In this document: one piece after another, positions 1 to 11,832 of the stretch
Layout of the letters: every line of letters starts with the position of its first letter
Position numbering within the stretch: the first letter of the stretch is position 1
Assembly (NCBI GenBank): GCA_027422505.1
Contig: JAPQWV010000298.1
Coordinates: 310,001-374,000, forward strand
Reading direction: 5' to 3'
Source: Craterostigma plantagineum
Taxonomy: Eukaryota > Streptophyta > Magnoliopsida > Lamiales > Linderniaceae
DNA length: 64,000 nucleotides
Notes under the pieces: generated by a model
What the model saw: only the letters and a program-made list of their open reading frames with translations
The model's database searches: none
Told to the model about the DNA's origin: nothing
Translations under genes and position numbers: made by a program

Positions 1-272
1 TTGACGTTCGGTTCATCCGTGGAGGTGGACGATCCGCACATCATGGAACCACAAAGGAGTGAAGATGATGACATACCATTTCCGTCCGCAGCCTCGATGA
101 TCGTCGGAGGCAGAAACAGGGACGGGCGATAATCTGCAAATTTCCCGACGATGTATACCAAGCATTTCAGTAATCGTGCATATGTACTGTGAAGTACTCT
201 GCAAACCCTCGAGAAGATGAGAAGCTGAGAAAGGTGAGGCTGGTTGAGTCGAAAAAGGAAGACAGCGAGGAA
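1..272 (-). other. Open frames at window edge, possible partial gene
   Basis: On the minus strand one frame stays open from position 272 to the window edge, about 90 codons, with no early Met. A second minus frame (300 to 13) is also open, and on the plus strand a frame is open from 1 to a TAA at 130. A good splice-donor-like site (GGTATGT) occurs on the minus strand near position 80. I recognise no family in any of the three frames. This could be the edge of a host gene whose remainder lies to the left, or chance. No direction can be decided from this window. Confidence 0.2.
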
Positions 273-413
273 CTAGCCGTTTTGAAGATTTTGGAATCAA
301 GTTTGGTGATACGGCGGTATGGAGATAGATGCTACAGCGGGGGTGGTGAAGATTGGGCTGAAATGTGCGGAGGAACTGTGGAAGGAACGGCGGCGATGAG
401 TGAGATCGTGGTG

Positions 414-525
414 TAGTTGGGAAGGGTTTCCTCTCTCTCTCTCTAGTTGGGAAGGGTTCCCTATCCAGTTATTGCTCCTTCGTTCGAAATTCTCATTTCC
501 ATTGTTCGAAATTCTCATTTCCATT
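414..525. repeat. Short direct repeats and CT tract
   Basis: An 18-bp unit starting TAGTTGGGAAGGGTT occurs at 414-431 and 444-461, separated by a (CT)n tract. Immediately after, a 22-bp unit beginning TTCGAAATTCTCATTTCC is tandemly duplicated at 483-503 and 505-525. This looks like replication slippage. No coding role is visible. Confidence 0.7.
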
Positions 526-649
526 CCAACAGTTCTATTATTACTTTACCTAACATTAATATTATATGTTAATCATTTTCTAGTACTTCTTTAACCCTTC
601 CCAATTCGCAAACTGCAATTTAAATACCTAGAGTTCGCCAAGTACTATC

Positions 650-1910
650 AATCCACCAATGACTTTCACTTCGCGACGTCATCATCCAATTATATTACAT
701 GAGTTCGTAAATCAACCCGTGAAAGATTTTTTTCACGAATTTATTGTCCAACCCGCACACCTTCCAATTCGCAAAAGCCTCCCTTCAACTATCTTAAACA
801 CTATTTTCATTCGCTAATATCAAATCATTCGATCAAACATAGTTTCCCGAGAACATTAAAATCTTACATGAACCCTAGTGTATATGAATTTTTACTAGCA
901 ACCCCTATGAACTTCGATCATGAATCATCCCCAACCAAAAGAACTTCGTAAAACCCTAATTCTTCCGACTCTTGGAAGTCTATAAACACTTAACTTAGAC
1001 ATCCAAACTCGGTTCAAAACAAAACATAACATTTCATAAATATTCCCTAGCTCCAATCTTTCGTAATTCAAGCTTAATTACAACATAATTTGTGCAATTA
1101 TCGTGCTTGCTAAAACATAACATACAAAGTTATAAATTAAACACAAAGGTTGTACCCTTACAGATTTAGTTGCTTCACGTTAGAATTTTCCTCTTAGCTC
1201 TGGCTTAATTTTCGAAGGTTGATAATATTTGGATTTCTTTTTTTTTTCTACATATTTCATTAATAGCAATCCTTTCATCTCATGCATATAAAGACTCATT
1301 TAAATCCCTATCCTTGAACTAATTATACTTAATTTAATTTTTTTTTCAAACTTGACTTTGGGGTTTTGAAAGTTGTACTTATTCATTTCCAACGTATATT
1401 GATAAGTTAAGTGAGGTTGATGTTTACCTAATCCATCCTAACCTTATCTTTTATTTTATTGGTACAAGACAATTAGTAATTTCGTTGTATTCCATTCATT
1501 CACTCATAGACTTCGCCAAAGGATTGTTTACTTCCAAACTTCGCGAATCCATAACTTTACACATTCTGCATTTCACGAATCTTCACTTCGCGATCGATCA
1601 TTATGTATCAACCAATAAAATTCATTCCTACAATTCGTGAAATGCTCTCCTTCAATTAGTGATAACTCCAATTCATGAAATGCTCTCAGTTCGTGAATGA
1701 TCACTTCACGAATTCCTAACCACCCATTTCACGCATATTCATTTCACGAATTAACAACTCATAAACTTCACAAATTAATACTTCACGAATTAACATGTAT
1801 TCAAAATACTAATTTCATTTCAATCATCCTAATTTATTATACCTTAATCCCTTTCGTAATACTTATATGCATTATCATGAAATTATTTTTGCAAAGGTAT
1901 GAATTCGTAT
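650..1910. repeat. Array of TTCACGAA / TTCGTGAA motifs
   Basis: This AT-rich non-coding stretch is filled with variants of an 8-bp near-palindrome (TTCACGAA, TTCGTGAA, TTCGCGAA). It is densest between 1510 and 1800, where successive cores lie roughly 15-30 nt apart in both orientations. The sequence between cores is not conserved, so it is not a simple satellite. Structurally it resembles the motif arrays at 12170-12800 and 43990-44640, which use other motifs and sit inside LTRs. It may therefore be a decayed LTR or retroelement spacer, but no terminal sequence is visible to prove that. Confidence 0.55.
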
Positions 1911-1951
1911 GATGCAATAAATGATGTATAATTTTGATTTCGGTTCCTGAA

Positions 1952-2490
1952 AACCAGTGACAGTCGAAACTTCAAAGTCAACTCCGTCAAAGCCCCTTTC
2001 GGTCTAAGGTTCACGTAGACTACTATAGTGTGACACTCCTTGAGTAATAAGCCATGTTCGACCGTAAGACCCGTGATTCAGTCTCCATGAAACGATTCAA
2101 TCCCTTGATTCGATTCGTATCACAAGTCATGACCTCCGCTTCCAAGCGGGATATCGGCACACTATAGGTCATCGACAAATAAGCCGTGAACAGTTATCCA
2201 GCACCCATCTGGAGCCTCAGGCTTACGGAGTTTTAGTGTTCGAGGTTAGGAGTCCACTGGTGCCTTCCTCTCTCGTGCCCATCGAGAACAGTGACTCAAT
2301 TCGACACGTTTAGATTTGTTCATTTATTGACTTACCGTATGCTAAGTAAAGAACGCATATATCAATAAACGAACAGTGCCTTTCCATAAACACACGAAAA
2401 TATTTTATTATACAAAAAGTCGAATGATAAATAAGCTAATGCCCTATACAATCTAATCCTCATATAGCATTCGAGAGCATATTCCTAACA
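1952..2490 (-). mobile_element. Truncated copia LTR (same family as 17090-19002)
   Basis: About 540 bp align closely, with scattered substitutions and small indels, to 18456-19002. They end at the same LTR terminus, which reads TGTTAGGAATATGCTCTCG on the minus strand. The other LTR end is missing: similarity stops abruptly at about 1952. No PPT or RNase H follows at 2491, unlike the copy at 19003, so this is a lone fragment of element family A in the same orientation. Confidence 0.85.
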
Positions 2491-2966
2491 GCCTCGAGAC
2501 AACAGTATTGCTACGACAGATATTAAGAGGGATATAATTGTCCAGATAAACAGTACAACTTCAGAGAATAAGTGAATTACATCCGTCTTTAATAGCCATG
2601 CAATATCCGATATTATTCCCGGAGAATCATATTTCCACAACAAAATCCGTTACAGCGAAGTAGGAAATTCTATGCTGAATACACAAATATCTACATTATG
2701 CATAAATAAATATTATTCACCCACCTCAATGCATTACAACATTCTCGCAATACCCAAAATTATTCGAACATGTCCCAGAAAATATAAAAGGACGACAATA
2801 CACTACTGAAGAAATCGAACATGTCCCAATATTATTCACCCACCTAATTGCACTACCGTATTAACATAACATAGCAAAGGTTTGGAAATCGACGACAATA
2901 CACTACTGAAGAAAACTTACACGTCTCTTACAGAATTGCTGGCGACTACAATACATTATAAGATTT
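2491..2966. other. Non-coding DNA with local segment duplications
   Basis: No gene is visible. Three short blocks recur: GACGACAATACACTACTG near 2793 and 2891, CGAACATGTCCCA near 2765 and 2817, and ATTATTCACCCACCT near 2710 and 2830. The blocks are shuffled rather than in simple tandem, which suggests repeated repair or slippage events. Confidence 0.5.
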
Positions 2967-2974
2967 TACTTTAT

Positions 2975-3645
2975 GGGTGTTCATCGGTCGGTTTCGTTCG
3001 GTTTTTTCACATTTCGGTTCGGTTTTCGGTTTTTAGTATGCTTAATCCGATCCGTACCGTTTTAACTTGGTTCGGTTCGGTTTTTATAATTCAGTTCGAT
3101 TTTTTTTCGGTTCGGTTTTTCTGTTAGTAATTTAATATCAATCAAAAAAAATATTATGAGCTAAAAATATATAAAATATTTATTAACAAAGAAGATTTAT
3201 GAAACGTGACATGTAGCATTTAGCAAAAACAATTCGAAGGTAAAAAAGAAAACAACATGAATGGAACAAAATCTAACCAAAATATAAAAACATTAAGATG
3301 CTACAAATTATTTGGGAGAAAAATAGTATTTGATTGGTGAGGAAAACATTCATCTAAAAATGGAAAAACGTATAACAATGAAATTATATTTACTGTGTTG
3401 TTTACGTTAGGGAGAAAACAAATGATTTTTTTTTAATTTTTTTTTTCTATTTTTAATGTAGTAGATAATTTTGGTTCTGTTCTTCGGTCTTTCGGTTTTA
3501 CGTATGCTTAATCCGATATCCGAACCATTTTAATTGGTTCGGTTCAGTTTTTTACAATTCGTTCGATTTTTTCGGTTCCGTTCTTTTCGGTTCTGTTCTT
3601 ATCGGTAGCCGGTTTTTTCGGTTTTATCCGAAATTTGAACACCCC
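2975..3645. mobile_element. hAT-like MITE (GGGTGTTCA termini)
   Basis: The element begins GGGTGTTCATCGGTCGG and ends TTTGAACACCCC, giving short terminal inverted repeats. Both ends are rich in CGGTT(C/T)GGTTTT, a composition common in plant hAT-type MITEs. The 8-bp flanks are TACTTTAT (2967-2974) and TACTTTAC (3646-3653), a 7/8 match consistent with a hAT-length target duplication. The AT-rich interior codes for nothing. The one-base mismatch suggests an old insertion. Confidence 0.7.
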
Positions 3646-3653
3646 TACTTTAC

Positions 3654-4515
3654 TTCGCAGTACTGACAAAGATTTACAATAAAGTTCACATTTTCCAAAT
3701 ACACGACTGAATTATGTAATGTATTTGTTCAATTTGTTAGAAAAACCAGGAAAAAACTTTAAGTAATTATAATTGCAGTAAGAACCGGTAGTATATAACG
3801 TTGAGTTGCCATATATTCTCCAATCATCATTGCAAACTGTACTTAAACGAGAAATAACAATGAAATATTCAGGTTAATGATGATTACTTTCTGAAGTTGA
3901 TAATATTGAACTACCAACCATCATAACTCTCACAACCTTATTATTGCAACATATAGTTGATAATTACTCTTACATTTAGATCAATTGAAAAACCAAATGA
4001 TATATAACATAAATTGAATTAGATAAAATGAACGGTTCAAAACACTATAACAAGAACTACTCACACAATTAAAAAAGGACTTATTCAATAAACATTTCAA
4101 AATTATTCCCCACGCTGTTACGGCGTAAATGGGCTTGAGAAAATCCGAAAATATCATAAATTTAACATGAACCATCAGTCGTGCAGTGTAGATAACTTCA
4201 AAGGCCAATTATATTATTGCAATTGAATTTCTTAGCAAAATTTAATGTTGGTGGCGTGCTATGTGGCATCAAACGATAAGACTACTTACATTCTTACCCG
4301 TCGAACTCATATTATAAGCATTCATGTATCCATCCTCACTAAGGACTGCATTCGGAGAGTCACGTCCTAATTTCGTGCTTCCACACACATTAATGAGTGC
4401 ATAGCAAAAGTCACCTACAAATTATATGTCTCTTTGCTTTCCTTCGACTTTGACTATAAATATGCCAACTTTATAAATGAAGAGCCGAAGGTGCTAAAGT
4501 AAAAAAAAAATTCCT
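3654..4515. other. AT-rich intergenic DNA upstream of exonuclease pseudogene
   Basis: No coding region is supported. A TATA-box-like TATAAATA at about 4455-4462 lies some 55-60 bp before the ATG of the exonuclease pseudogene and could be its former promoter. The rest is unremarkable. Confidence 0.4.
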
Positions 4516-5123
4516 ATGGAATCGAGATTATCAGCTACAATGACCACGAGGATATTTAATGTACAATTCAACAATATGATCATCGTAACAACCGTGACCA
4601 GCGACTCAACCACTGTAACCGAATGACTTCAGGAAGTTGACGTTTCCATCCCAACACTGGTTGGCCTCGACGTTGAGTGCAGGACGGTTTGGACTTGCGG
4701 CTTAATCAACAAAGCAACAACTCTGCAATTGTGCATCGACCACAAATGATGCATCATCCAGCTTGCTCATCTCGACGAAATCAGTAAATCACTCAAGGAT
4801 TTCATGTTAAACCCAAATGTCACCATCGTCGGCTTTGCGTTGGGGAAGACATGGCGAAACTAATCCGTGACAACGCGTTGTTTAACAACAGGAATTTCGT
4901 CAACGTGGCATCTGTCGCGAAAGCACGTTGGCCATCGGAACATTTTCGAGGACTGGGATTGAAAGAACTAGCTTAGCTGCTTCGTGGGATGGTGATGAGT
5001 AAGCCCGAACACGTGACTATGAGCAATTGGGAGAATAGAGTTCTTAACCTCGCTCACGTCGAGTATGCATGTACCGATGCATTTGTTTCTTACAAGATCG
5101 GGTACCATCTTCTCAAAGAGTAG
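4516..5123 (+). pseudogene. Werner-like 3'-5' exonuclease pseudogene
   Basis: Conceptual translation shows the DEDDy 3'-5' exonuclease fold of the plant Werner-syndrome-exonuclease-like family. The exo I strand reads LVGLDVE, followed by TLQLC. The middle reads NPNVTIVGFALG, and the C-terminal part reads EYACTDAFVSYKIG with the YxxxD-type exo III signature. Family members are single-exon genes of roughly 200-240 residues, which matches this 608-bp span. It is broken: TGA codons interrupt the frame near 4627 and 4747, a one-base frameshift lies near 4848 (LGKTW, then DMAKLIRDN in the next frame), and a TAG follows KELA near 4975. The conserved Trp after DVE appears as Cys. The final stop is TAG at 5121. 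Functional relatives are thought to degrade nucleic acid 3' ends; this copy cannot make the domain. Confidence 0.85.
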
Positions 5124-6381
5124 TGAATAAGGAGCAATCAGTCTAACGCCTTCAGTCTTACTGTTTTGCAAACTTACGTTTCTAGGGTTTACCTCCGTAC
5201 ATTTCCATTGACATTGTTGCAGTCTTACGCAGTCTTATAATCCTAAAGACATGTTAGCATTCTTAGCAGTCTTACAAATTTCACATACCTAAATTCTGAC
5301 ATATATGTGGTTATATAAGAAATGTATCAAGATTACAAGATTACAAGATTGATAATTCCCCCTGAATGTCTGGTACGTAAAAGAGTCGTTGTGTACCTTT
5401 ATAGGCCACATTTCACAGGCCACTGTATGTTCCCTGTACCAAATTATATTTCTTGCATAAATTAAAATTTTAGGCATAAAAGAAGCACACGTGTAAAACA
5501 ACAAGGTTGTCGCATTATATACCATTAAGTTCAACACGATAGTCCAGAATATTTGATCATAGATTTTATTGAAAATAGTATATGATCGAAGAATATCTTC
5601 CTCTCTGTACTTATATTTTATATATTTTATTACTTTCATACAGCTAAATAAATGATTTAGCACTATGATAGAAACAACAATACATTCATACAATTAAATT
5701 ATATTATTGAACAGTGAAGCAGTCGTATATATCGTTATTTTAATACAATCTTATCATTGTAATATCCAAAATTGAGGATTATGATTGACTGTCATGGCTA
5801 CGCTTCCCAAAGAATCATATTTAAGTTTCTATACACTGCAATACTCAAATATTGTAAGACTGTACAACGTACGAATATGAGATTGCACTCAGCAATGAGA
5901 ATGCACGACTTAAACAATGAAAGACTGTAAGACTGCATAACTATTACATAAAAGTTGTAAGATTGTACAACAATTGAATGTATTGATCAATTTGGTGCAC
6001 AAGTTTGTGGATCAAGATAAAGACGATGACCAGATTTGACCAGTCGTGGAAAGAAAATGACAAATATTTGAGTCATATATATACACATATACATTCAAAT
6101 ACGTTGTCGTCATAAAAAATGTTCCACCCAACCAATCACAGCAGAGTCGTCCAGATTTTTTTATGTCTAGGTTCATTGTAATAGTTTAAAAGTTCTTTTT
6201 GCTGACATGGCAGGCTAGGAGTCATTCTCTTCCCTTTTGGGCCTTTGTAATAAATGTATGCTCTGTAACTAACGTGCACTCTCTTTGCATTCACATAAGT
6301 GATATTAAAGAAAACGATTTAACTAGCTAAATAGCTAGCTAACGAAGAGTCATAGAAAGAGAAAGAGAAACGGTGGGATCT
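5124..6381. other. AT-rich intergenic DNA with GTAAGACTG motifs
   Basis: No gene is supported. Variants of GTAAGACTG / CAGTCTTAC recur (about 5160-5280 and 5850-5970), giving a loose low-copy repeat. From 6340 to 6381 a purine-rich GAAAGAGAAAGAGAAA stretch looks like a 5' leader for the possible exon that follows. Confidence 0.4.
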
Positions 6382-6421
6382 ATGGGTTTCTTCTCCGGTG
6401 TTTATGCCGTTCTCCTTCCTG
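6382..6421 (+). other. Possible orphan first exon
   Basis: An ATG with a purine-rich leader opens a hydrophobic 13-codon frame (MGFFSGVYAVLLP) that runs into a good donor, CCTG|GTAAC at 6422. No continuation exon is visible before the MITEs at 6937 and 7583 or the unrelated gene at 8372. It may be a remnant first exon whose gene was lost, or a coincidence. Start context and donor are the only support. Confidence 0.2.
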
Positions 6422-6936
6422 GTAACTTCATCACGTAATCATTTTTTCTGTCTTCATGAAGATACTCGTTTCTTTTCCGTCAACACTTAATTTTCTCTGT
6501 CTTACTCAATCGTTCTTGACTCCGCTCGCTCGACTATCAGAACATTTTTTTTAGAATCCCATGTTAGATTTTAGTCGATTAAAAAAGACCGCAAATGCTG
6601 TTTCCAATTTCGGTACAGGCTGTTCATGAGAATTACGCCCTCAAGTCTGTGTCTAACAGAGGATGAGTTCCCTTGGGTTTTTTTTTTTCAAAACAAATCA
6701 TTATTCATTTTATGTTATTCTTTAATTTCATTAAGCTTGACAAGTAACACGAGACGAGGTTTTATCTTGGAGCTCGAGCTGTTCCATGTTGAAAATACAT
6801 AATTCCTCCGAGCTCGATTCCCGAAAATGGATAATTCTTCCGAGCTCATTCGTTGTCCCTCACTTGTTTTGAAATAGATTGTCTTAATTTTCATGACTCA
6901 TTTATGACGCTATTTCGGTAAGTCTATAACTTTTAG

Positions 6937-7439
6937 AGCTGTCAAAATGGACCGGCGGGCCGGCCCGGCCCGTAGCCCGCCAGCCCACCAGTGGCAGGGC
7001 GGGCGCGGGCAAGCCCGCCCCGCCTGCGGGCGGGTAGCGGGCCTGCTGGGCTTAGCCCGCCAAATTTTTAATAAAATATAAAGAAAAAGAAAATTAATAA
7101 AAATCGGAATAAATGAAAAATAATAAAAAATAGATAAAATAATATCAAAAATAGGAGAAAAAATTGAAGAATTCAACTTGGAAAATATATCTAATTTAAT
7201 CAACTTTTTAATATTATTTATTTATGTTACTAAAAAACTAAAAAATATCAAAATCAATATAATTTATGTATAAATCTTATTATTTAATATAATTATAAAA
7301 TATAATATTTTTGGCCCCGCCAAAGCCCGCGGCCCGCACGGGCGTGCCCGTTCAAGCCCGCCCTCTGGCAGGCCGAAAAATTACAAGCCCTCCCCGCCAC
7401 TTTGGCGGGCGGGGCGGGCCGCAGGCCCGTTTGACAGCT
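6937..7439. mobile_element. GC-ended MITE (AGCTGTCAAA termini)
   Basis: Perfect 10-bp terminal inverted repeats AGCTGTCAAA / TTTGACAGCT enclose about 500 bp. Both subterminal ends are extremely GC-rich, built from GCGGGC and GGCCCG words, while the core is almost pure AT. This two-part composition is typical of a widespread group of plant hAT-like MITEs. I cannot confirm a target duplication. There is no coding capacity. Confidence 0.7.
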
Positions 7440-7582
7440 GTAATAACAATCGTTCTAATTTGACCATTAGAAAAAAAAAAAGGGCGACTGCCCTCGTAAT
7501 TGGTTTGGATAGTCATGGGGATGATGAAGTAAATAATGTGAATTGGAATATCCGATCAAAGTCGCTTTTCAAAATATGGCAA

Positions 7583-8131
7583 GCGGGTAAAATGCATATA
7601 ACCCCCTCGTAGTTTTGCCGAAATGCATATAAACCCCCATAGTTTTTTTATTGCACGGTACTTCCTCGTAGTTTAACTAATGTTGCACCGTGCCCCCCGG
7701 GCAGCATTTTTTGCCCGAAATTGGATTACACGCGCTTTTATTGCAGGTATGTTAAGCTTGGACCTATTATTTACTGTTAAATGATCAGAATAACCTCAAC
7801 TATTCACCTTCTTTTCAAATGATAACCCACGGGGACAGCAGTTTTTACCTGAAATTGAATTATACGCGCTCAAATGACCATATCATTTACTGTTAAATGA
7901 CCAGAATAACCCCAACTATTCATATTTTGGTCATTTAACAATAAATAATATGATCCAAGCTTAACCCACCTGCAGTAAGAGCGCGTGTAATCCAATTTCG
8001 GGCAAAAACTGTTGTCCGGGGTGTACGGTGCAACATTAGTTAAACCACGATGGAGTACCGTGCAATAAAGAAACCACGGGGGTTTATGTGCATTTCGGCG
8101 AAACCACGAGGGGGTTATATGCAATTTAGCC
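7583..8131. mobile_element. Foldback MITE with long inverted repeats
   Basis: The first ~190 bp and last ~190 bp form imperfect inverted repeats. The left arm contains TGCATATAACCCCCTCG and the right arm CGAGGGGGTTATATGCA, and both contain GCACGGTAC and CAACATTAG blocks. The flanks carry an exact 8-bp direct repeat TATGGCAA (7575-7582 and 8132-8139), consistent with transposase insertion. The interior has further inverted copies of AATGACCAGAATAACC. It lies 240 bp upstream of the start codon of the SMP-30-like gene, so it occupies that gene's promoter region. Confidence 0.8.
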
Positions 8132-8371
8132 TATGGCAAATGATCATTTAATTGGACAAATCTATCTTATGCAACATGTCAATAAATTATTAAACAAGAC
8201 CATCGCGCATCACGCACTCAATATCAATAATTCTTTACTACTAAATTTCAAAAGCCGAGGAAAATGATCCAAAACCCTCGAGCTTCTATATCTATTCCAC
8301 CTACTCTATACATGGACGATCTATCTATTACAACCTTAACACAAGAAAGACTGGTTAGATAGATAGATAAA

Positions 8372-9929
8372 ATGGCTTCCTTCTTATGTTCCACTAGATT
8401 CTTCTTCCTACTCATCCTCCTCTCGGCGGTGCCCATAGCATACGTCATACACTCGGAGACTTCCCCACGCGCCACCCACGCGTACGTGTACCAAAGCGAC
8501 GGCTGGATGAGGGAGTGCTCCAAGTGGGACGCTCTCAGCCGTCGATTCGTCGTCTCCTACTTCGGCGGCGGTCTCGGCGTGGTCAACGTTGGAGAAGGCG
8601 GAGGCTCGGCGGTGTTGGAGGATGTCCCGGTGGTCAACGAGCCCGACCTTGGTAGGAACTCTTCTCTAGGCTTGGTCGTTGACCGGCCGAGGAATCGAGT
8701 TGTGGTGGTCGTTGCCGATGTGATGGGCAACAAGTACAGTGCGCTTGCGGCCTACGATTTGTCCACGTGGCGTCGGATTTTCCTCACCCAGCTCGGCGTC
8801 CTAGGTGAGTAAATCGAATCATCATCAAGCATTGAACAATAACTGATGTGCGTTTATCAAAAATTCGTATAAAGACAGATTCTTTATCTGCATCTGACCT
8901 AAATCCAAGGTTCCTTTTTACTATTTTCCACTTTACCTTGGGTCAATGCTGCTTTTTGTTACGTGTATCCATCGTTGGAGAAATCGATGGAACCATAGTT
9001 AGTACTTAGTAGCTTAGTCTTGTTAGGTATGCTGCAACTAACGCCTCTATTTCCTTAGAAGTATAGTATGTAGGTCTGCTGCGCCTAACAAGGGACATAA
9101 CATAATCAAGCAACAACTATCCTTTATCTTACGCCTAGTCTATGGGAATAGTTTCCTTGGTCTTGTTAAGCTTTATTTGTGGATCTTGATTGATTCTGTC
9201 TGAAATTTATAGCATTCGTGTGTTTTTGTAGGTGAAGACAGTAAATGGTGGTTGATTAGGACAAAGTATCATATGATATTTTTAACTAGGTAGATACTAT
9301 CTAGCAAAATATTCAGAAGAAGGGAAGGGGTATATATAATAGAAAATGAGGTTCTTCGACTAAAATAACTTCCAACTATGGCAGAGGACGAAAAAGCATT
9401 CGCAGACGACGTAGCTGTTGATGCCCAAGGCAACTCTTACATAACAGATGCAAAGCAGAACAAGCTATGGAAAGTGGGGCCCTCGGGAGAGTTCCTCTAC
9501 AACATCAAAAGCCCTCTCTTCACTCCCAAGGGATGGTACCTCAACATAGTCGGTCTCAATGGGATCGTTTACCATCCAAACGGATACTTGTTAGTCATCC
9601 ACACTTTTTCGGGAAATCTCTTCAAGGTTGAGATAGGAAAGAACGACGAAGTGAAGCACGTTAAGATAGTCCAAGGCTCGTTGAGGTTCGGCGATGGTTT
9701 GGAGCTTTTATCCCCGACAAAGCTCGTCGTGGCTGGAAATCCTTCGAAATTGGTTCAAAGCGAAGATGATTGGGAGACTTCTAGCGTTCTGGGAAAGTTT
9801 TCGGGCGTTACTCATCGTTTGACTACTGCAGCGACGGTGAAGGAAGGGAAAGTTTATCTTAACCACATGTTCGGATTGGGTTACCCTAAGAGAAAGCACG
9901 TCCTCGTCGAGGCTGTTTTTTCTTCTTGA
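8372..9929 (+). CDS. SMP-30/gluconolactonase-like beta-propeller protein
   Basis: This is a plant member of the SMP-30/gluconolactonase/LRE-like (calcium-dependent phosphotriesterase superfamily) group. Two exons, 8372-8804 and 9385-9929, join in phase 1 and give 325 residues, close to the usual length for this plant family. Residues 1-28 form a hydrophobic signal peptide or anchor (FFFLLILLSAVPIAYVI). The propeller part shows family landmarks: YQSDGWMRECSKWDA, YSALAAYDLSTW, FADDVAVDAQGNSYITDA (the metal-site strand region), LVGLNGIVYHPNGYLLVIHT and GYPKRKHVLVEAVF at the C-terminus. I see no stop or frameshift in either exon. The relatives' substrate is not established, so the enzymatic role is inferred only from the fold. 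It probably acts in the secretory pathway or outside the cell. A (GATA)n tract touches the start codon and a TATA-like CTCTATACA lies near 8304. Confidence 0.92.
8805..9384 (+). other. Intron of the SMP-30-like gene
   Basis: The donor is CTAG|GTGAGT at 8804/8805 and the acceptor TATGGCAG|AGGAC at 9384/9385. Splicing joins LGVL to EDEKAFADDVAVD, as in the family, and gives a total coding length divisible by three. An in-frame ATG at 9378 just inside the intron would allow an N-terminally truncated reading, but that form would lack the first propeller blade. A TTTTTGTAG near 9230 is a decoy acceptor that leads into stops. Confidence 0.85.
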
Positions 9930-11164
9930 ATTTGAGATCATAGGGCGATCGAACAGTTGGCTAAAACGTTGTTTTGTTTGGTTTTTGGGATCTCTTTCTT
10001 CGCTTTTTTGACTTGTGCAATGCGATATGTTTCTGGGATTTCAATCTTGAATGCCTAATGGAACTTGAAACACAGTTTGGATTGTCCGACTAGAATGACG
10101 ATATTTTTTCTCCTTCCCCATGCAATAATTTTAATGCACAAAGCTTCACTTACATGACTTTGTTTGAAGCTTCATTTTGGAATAATATTGCAGCAGTGGT
10201 ATATCCTCAAGGCCATCTTCTCCTCCAACTTGGCATCATTTATGTAATGGAACTTCCAAGCTGAAACGGAGAACAATGGTGTCCCTTCCCACCGCACAAA
10301 CAAGCATTTGTTTCAAGGGTGCACGATTTCCAACAAGAAATTGATCCAATTTCAACAAAGCCTGGCTAATTAGTGCAGTGCTGAGCTCCAATTCTATCAT
10401 TCCATACCTGTAGAAGAATGTTTTCCACACCCTTAAGCTCGTGCTTTTTACCTCTCTTTCGGTGCCTTCCGTGGCTACAATGTTACACGATCTCTTCCTA
10501 ATGTTCCTGATTTCAGAGTCATTTTGTTTGACATCGTCTCGATCCGTAATATCTTCAAGTTTGTGTCGAATACAACACCAGAATGGAATAGGCCTTCTGT
10601 GAATTGGCAAGGAGTGTTTGATTAGATTCGACTTCTTCCGCGATCATCACCAATGGCTTGATGATTGGTATAACCCTTATCAGATTCCTTAGGTACACGA
10701 ATTTACATATTAGTTTCCTTAACATGAAGAGAAAAGATACCTCGGTTTGTCTAACCTACCAAATATGTATAACTCAACACCATTAAAAAATTTACATGTG
10801 GCACATCACACCCTACCCCAATTGTGTTAAAATACTATGTGTGTTTCACTAAATAAACATGAGACGAGTTAAATTTTTAACTATAGTTGGATTTTACCCA
10901 ATTTGATAGTAAAGACAAGGCAAAGCCGACACGCCCTCGTTGAGTTCGATGTCAAAGTCATCTTCTTTGAGATCCTTCATATTAGTTAGAGACACAACTT
11001 TGTAAGAGAAAGGCAGGTTCAAGTGCCTAGCAAAGCTTCATAAGAGCTTTCTGGTATCTTGCCAGTTATATTTGCCCCCTCTATGATAGTTGACACGCTC
11101 GAATACTAACAAGTGTATCTGGTCGTGCAAGTAGTATAAAATAGACATAAGTCCAAGTATCGAT
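9930..11164. other. 3' flank of host gene; unassigned minus-strand frame
   Basis: The first ~250 bp should hold the 3' UTR of the SMP-30-like gene; AATAATATT near 10180 is a possible poly(A) signal. A 124-codon frame is open on the minus strand from 10610 to 10236. It has no recognisable domain, and its composition gives no strong reason to call it a gene. From 10620 to 11164 I see nothing. Confidence 0.35.
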
Positions 11165-11832
11165 TGTGACGATCCTCAAATTCTAATTACTATTAGTGAC
11201 GGATTTCTCAATGAAAGCCACGGAAGACCCATTTTATAAAAACTTTTTTACATAAAAATATAATACATGAAAATATAGTTTTTACAAAGTCGTGGTTATA
11301 CAAAGGCCGAAGGCCCAAAATATCCAAAACAACCTAACATCGCCCCACAGGTCTTCATCCATGTACAGCCCCGCCTCAAAAGTCCCTGGAGTCACCACCA
11401 TCAGCCCACCTCAGTCGCGACGTGTCTCAACCTCGAACTCTATCGTACCTACAACATGTAGACGCTGAGCTATTGCTCAGTAGGTGAAAATATGCATGAA
11501 TGCAACGTGCGCTCAATTCCCGTCCCGACATAACTCACAACAACTGCACGCTTAACTTCTTCTCTCTCATCACAACCTAGTAGAATGAGAATGTAGCCGG
11601 CCAACCTTGTCGTATCTCGACATATCACATCACGGCCCTAGGTTAGACTAGGCACCACGCGCGCACAATAAATATGGAGTCAGGGTCTCACGCTCAGGTA
11701 GCCTACTCTGGTCGCTCACGCCAGGTTGCACCCTCTCCAGTTTCCTCCTGCTCAAGCGATAGACTACGCTGGTAGCATACCCTGGTCGCTCACGCCAGGT
11801 CGCCCCTACCAGGTCGCTCCGTCCGCTAATAA

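Noticed and set aside
8248..8523. 91-codon minus-strand frame over the SMP-30-like start
   Set aside because: It is opposite a well supported first exon and has no domain.
10236..10610. 124-codon minus-strand frame as a gene
   Set aside because: No family match, no promoter or intron signals, and length is within chance for this region; only mentioned under the flank entry.
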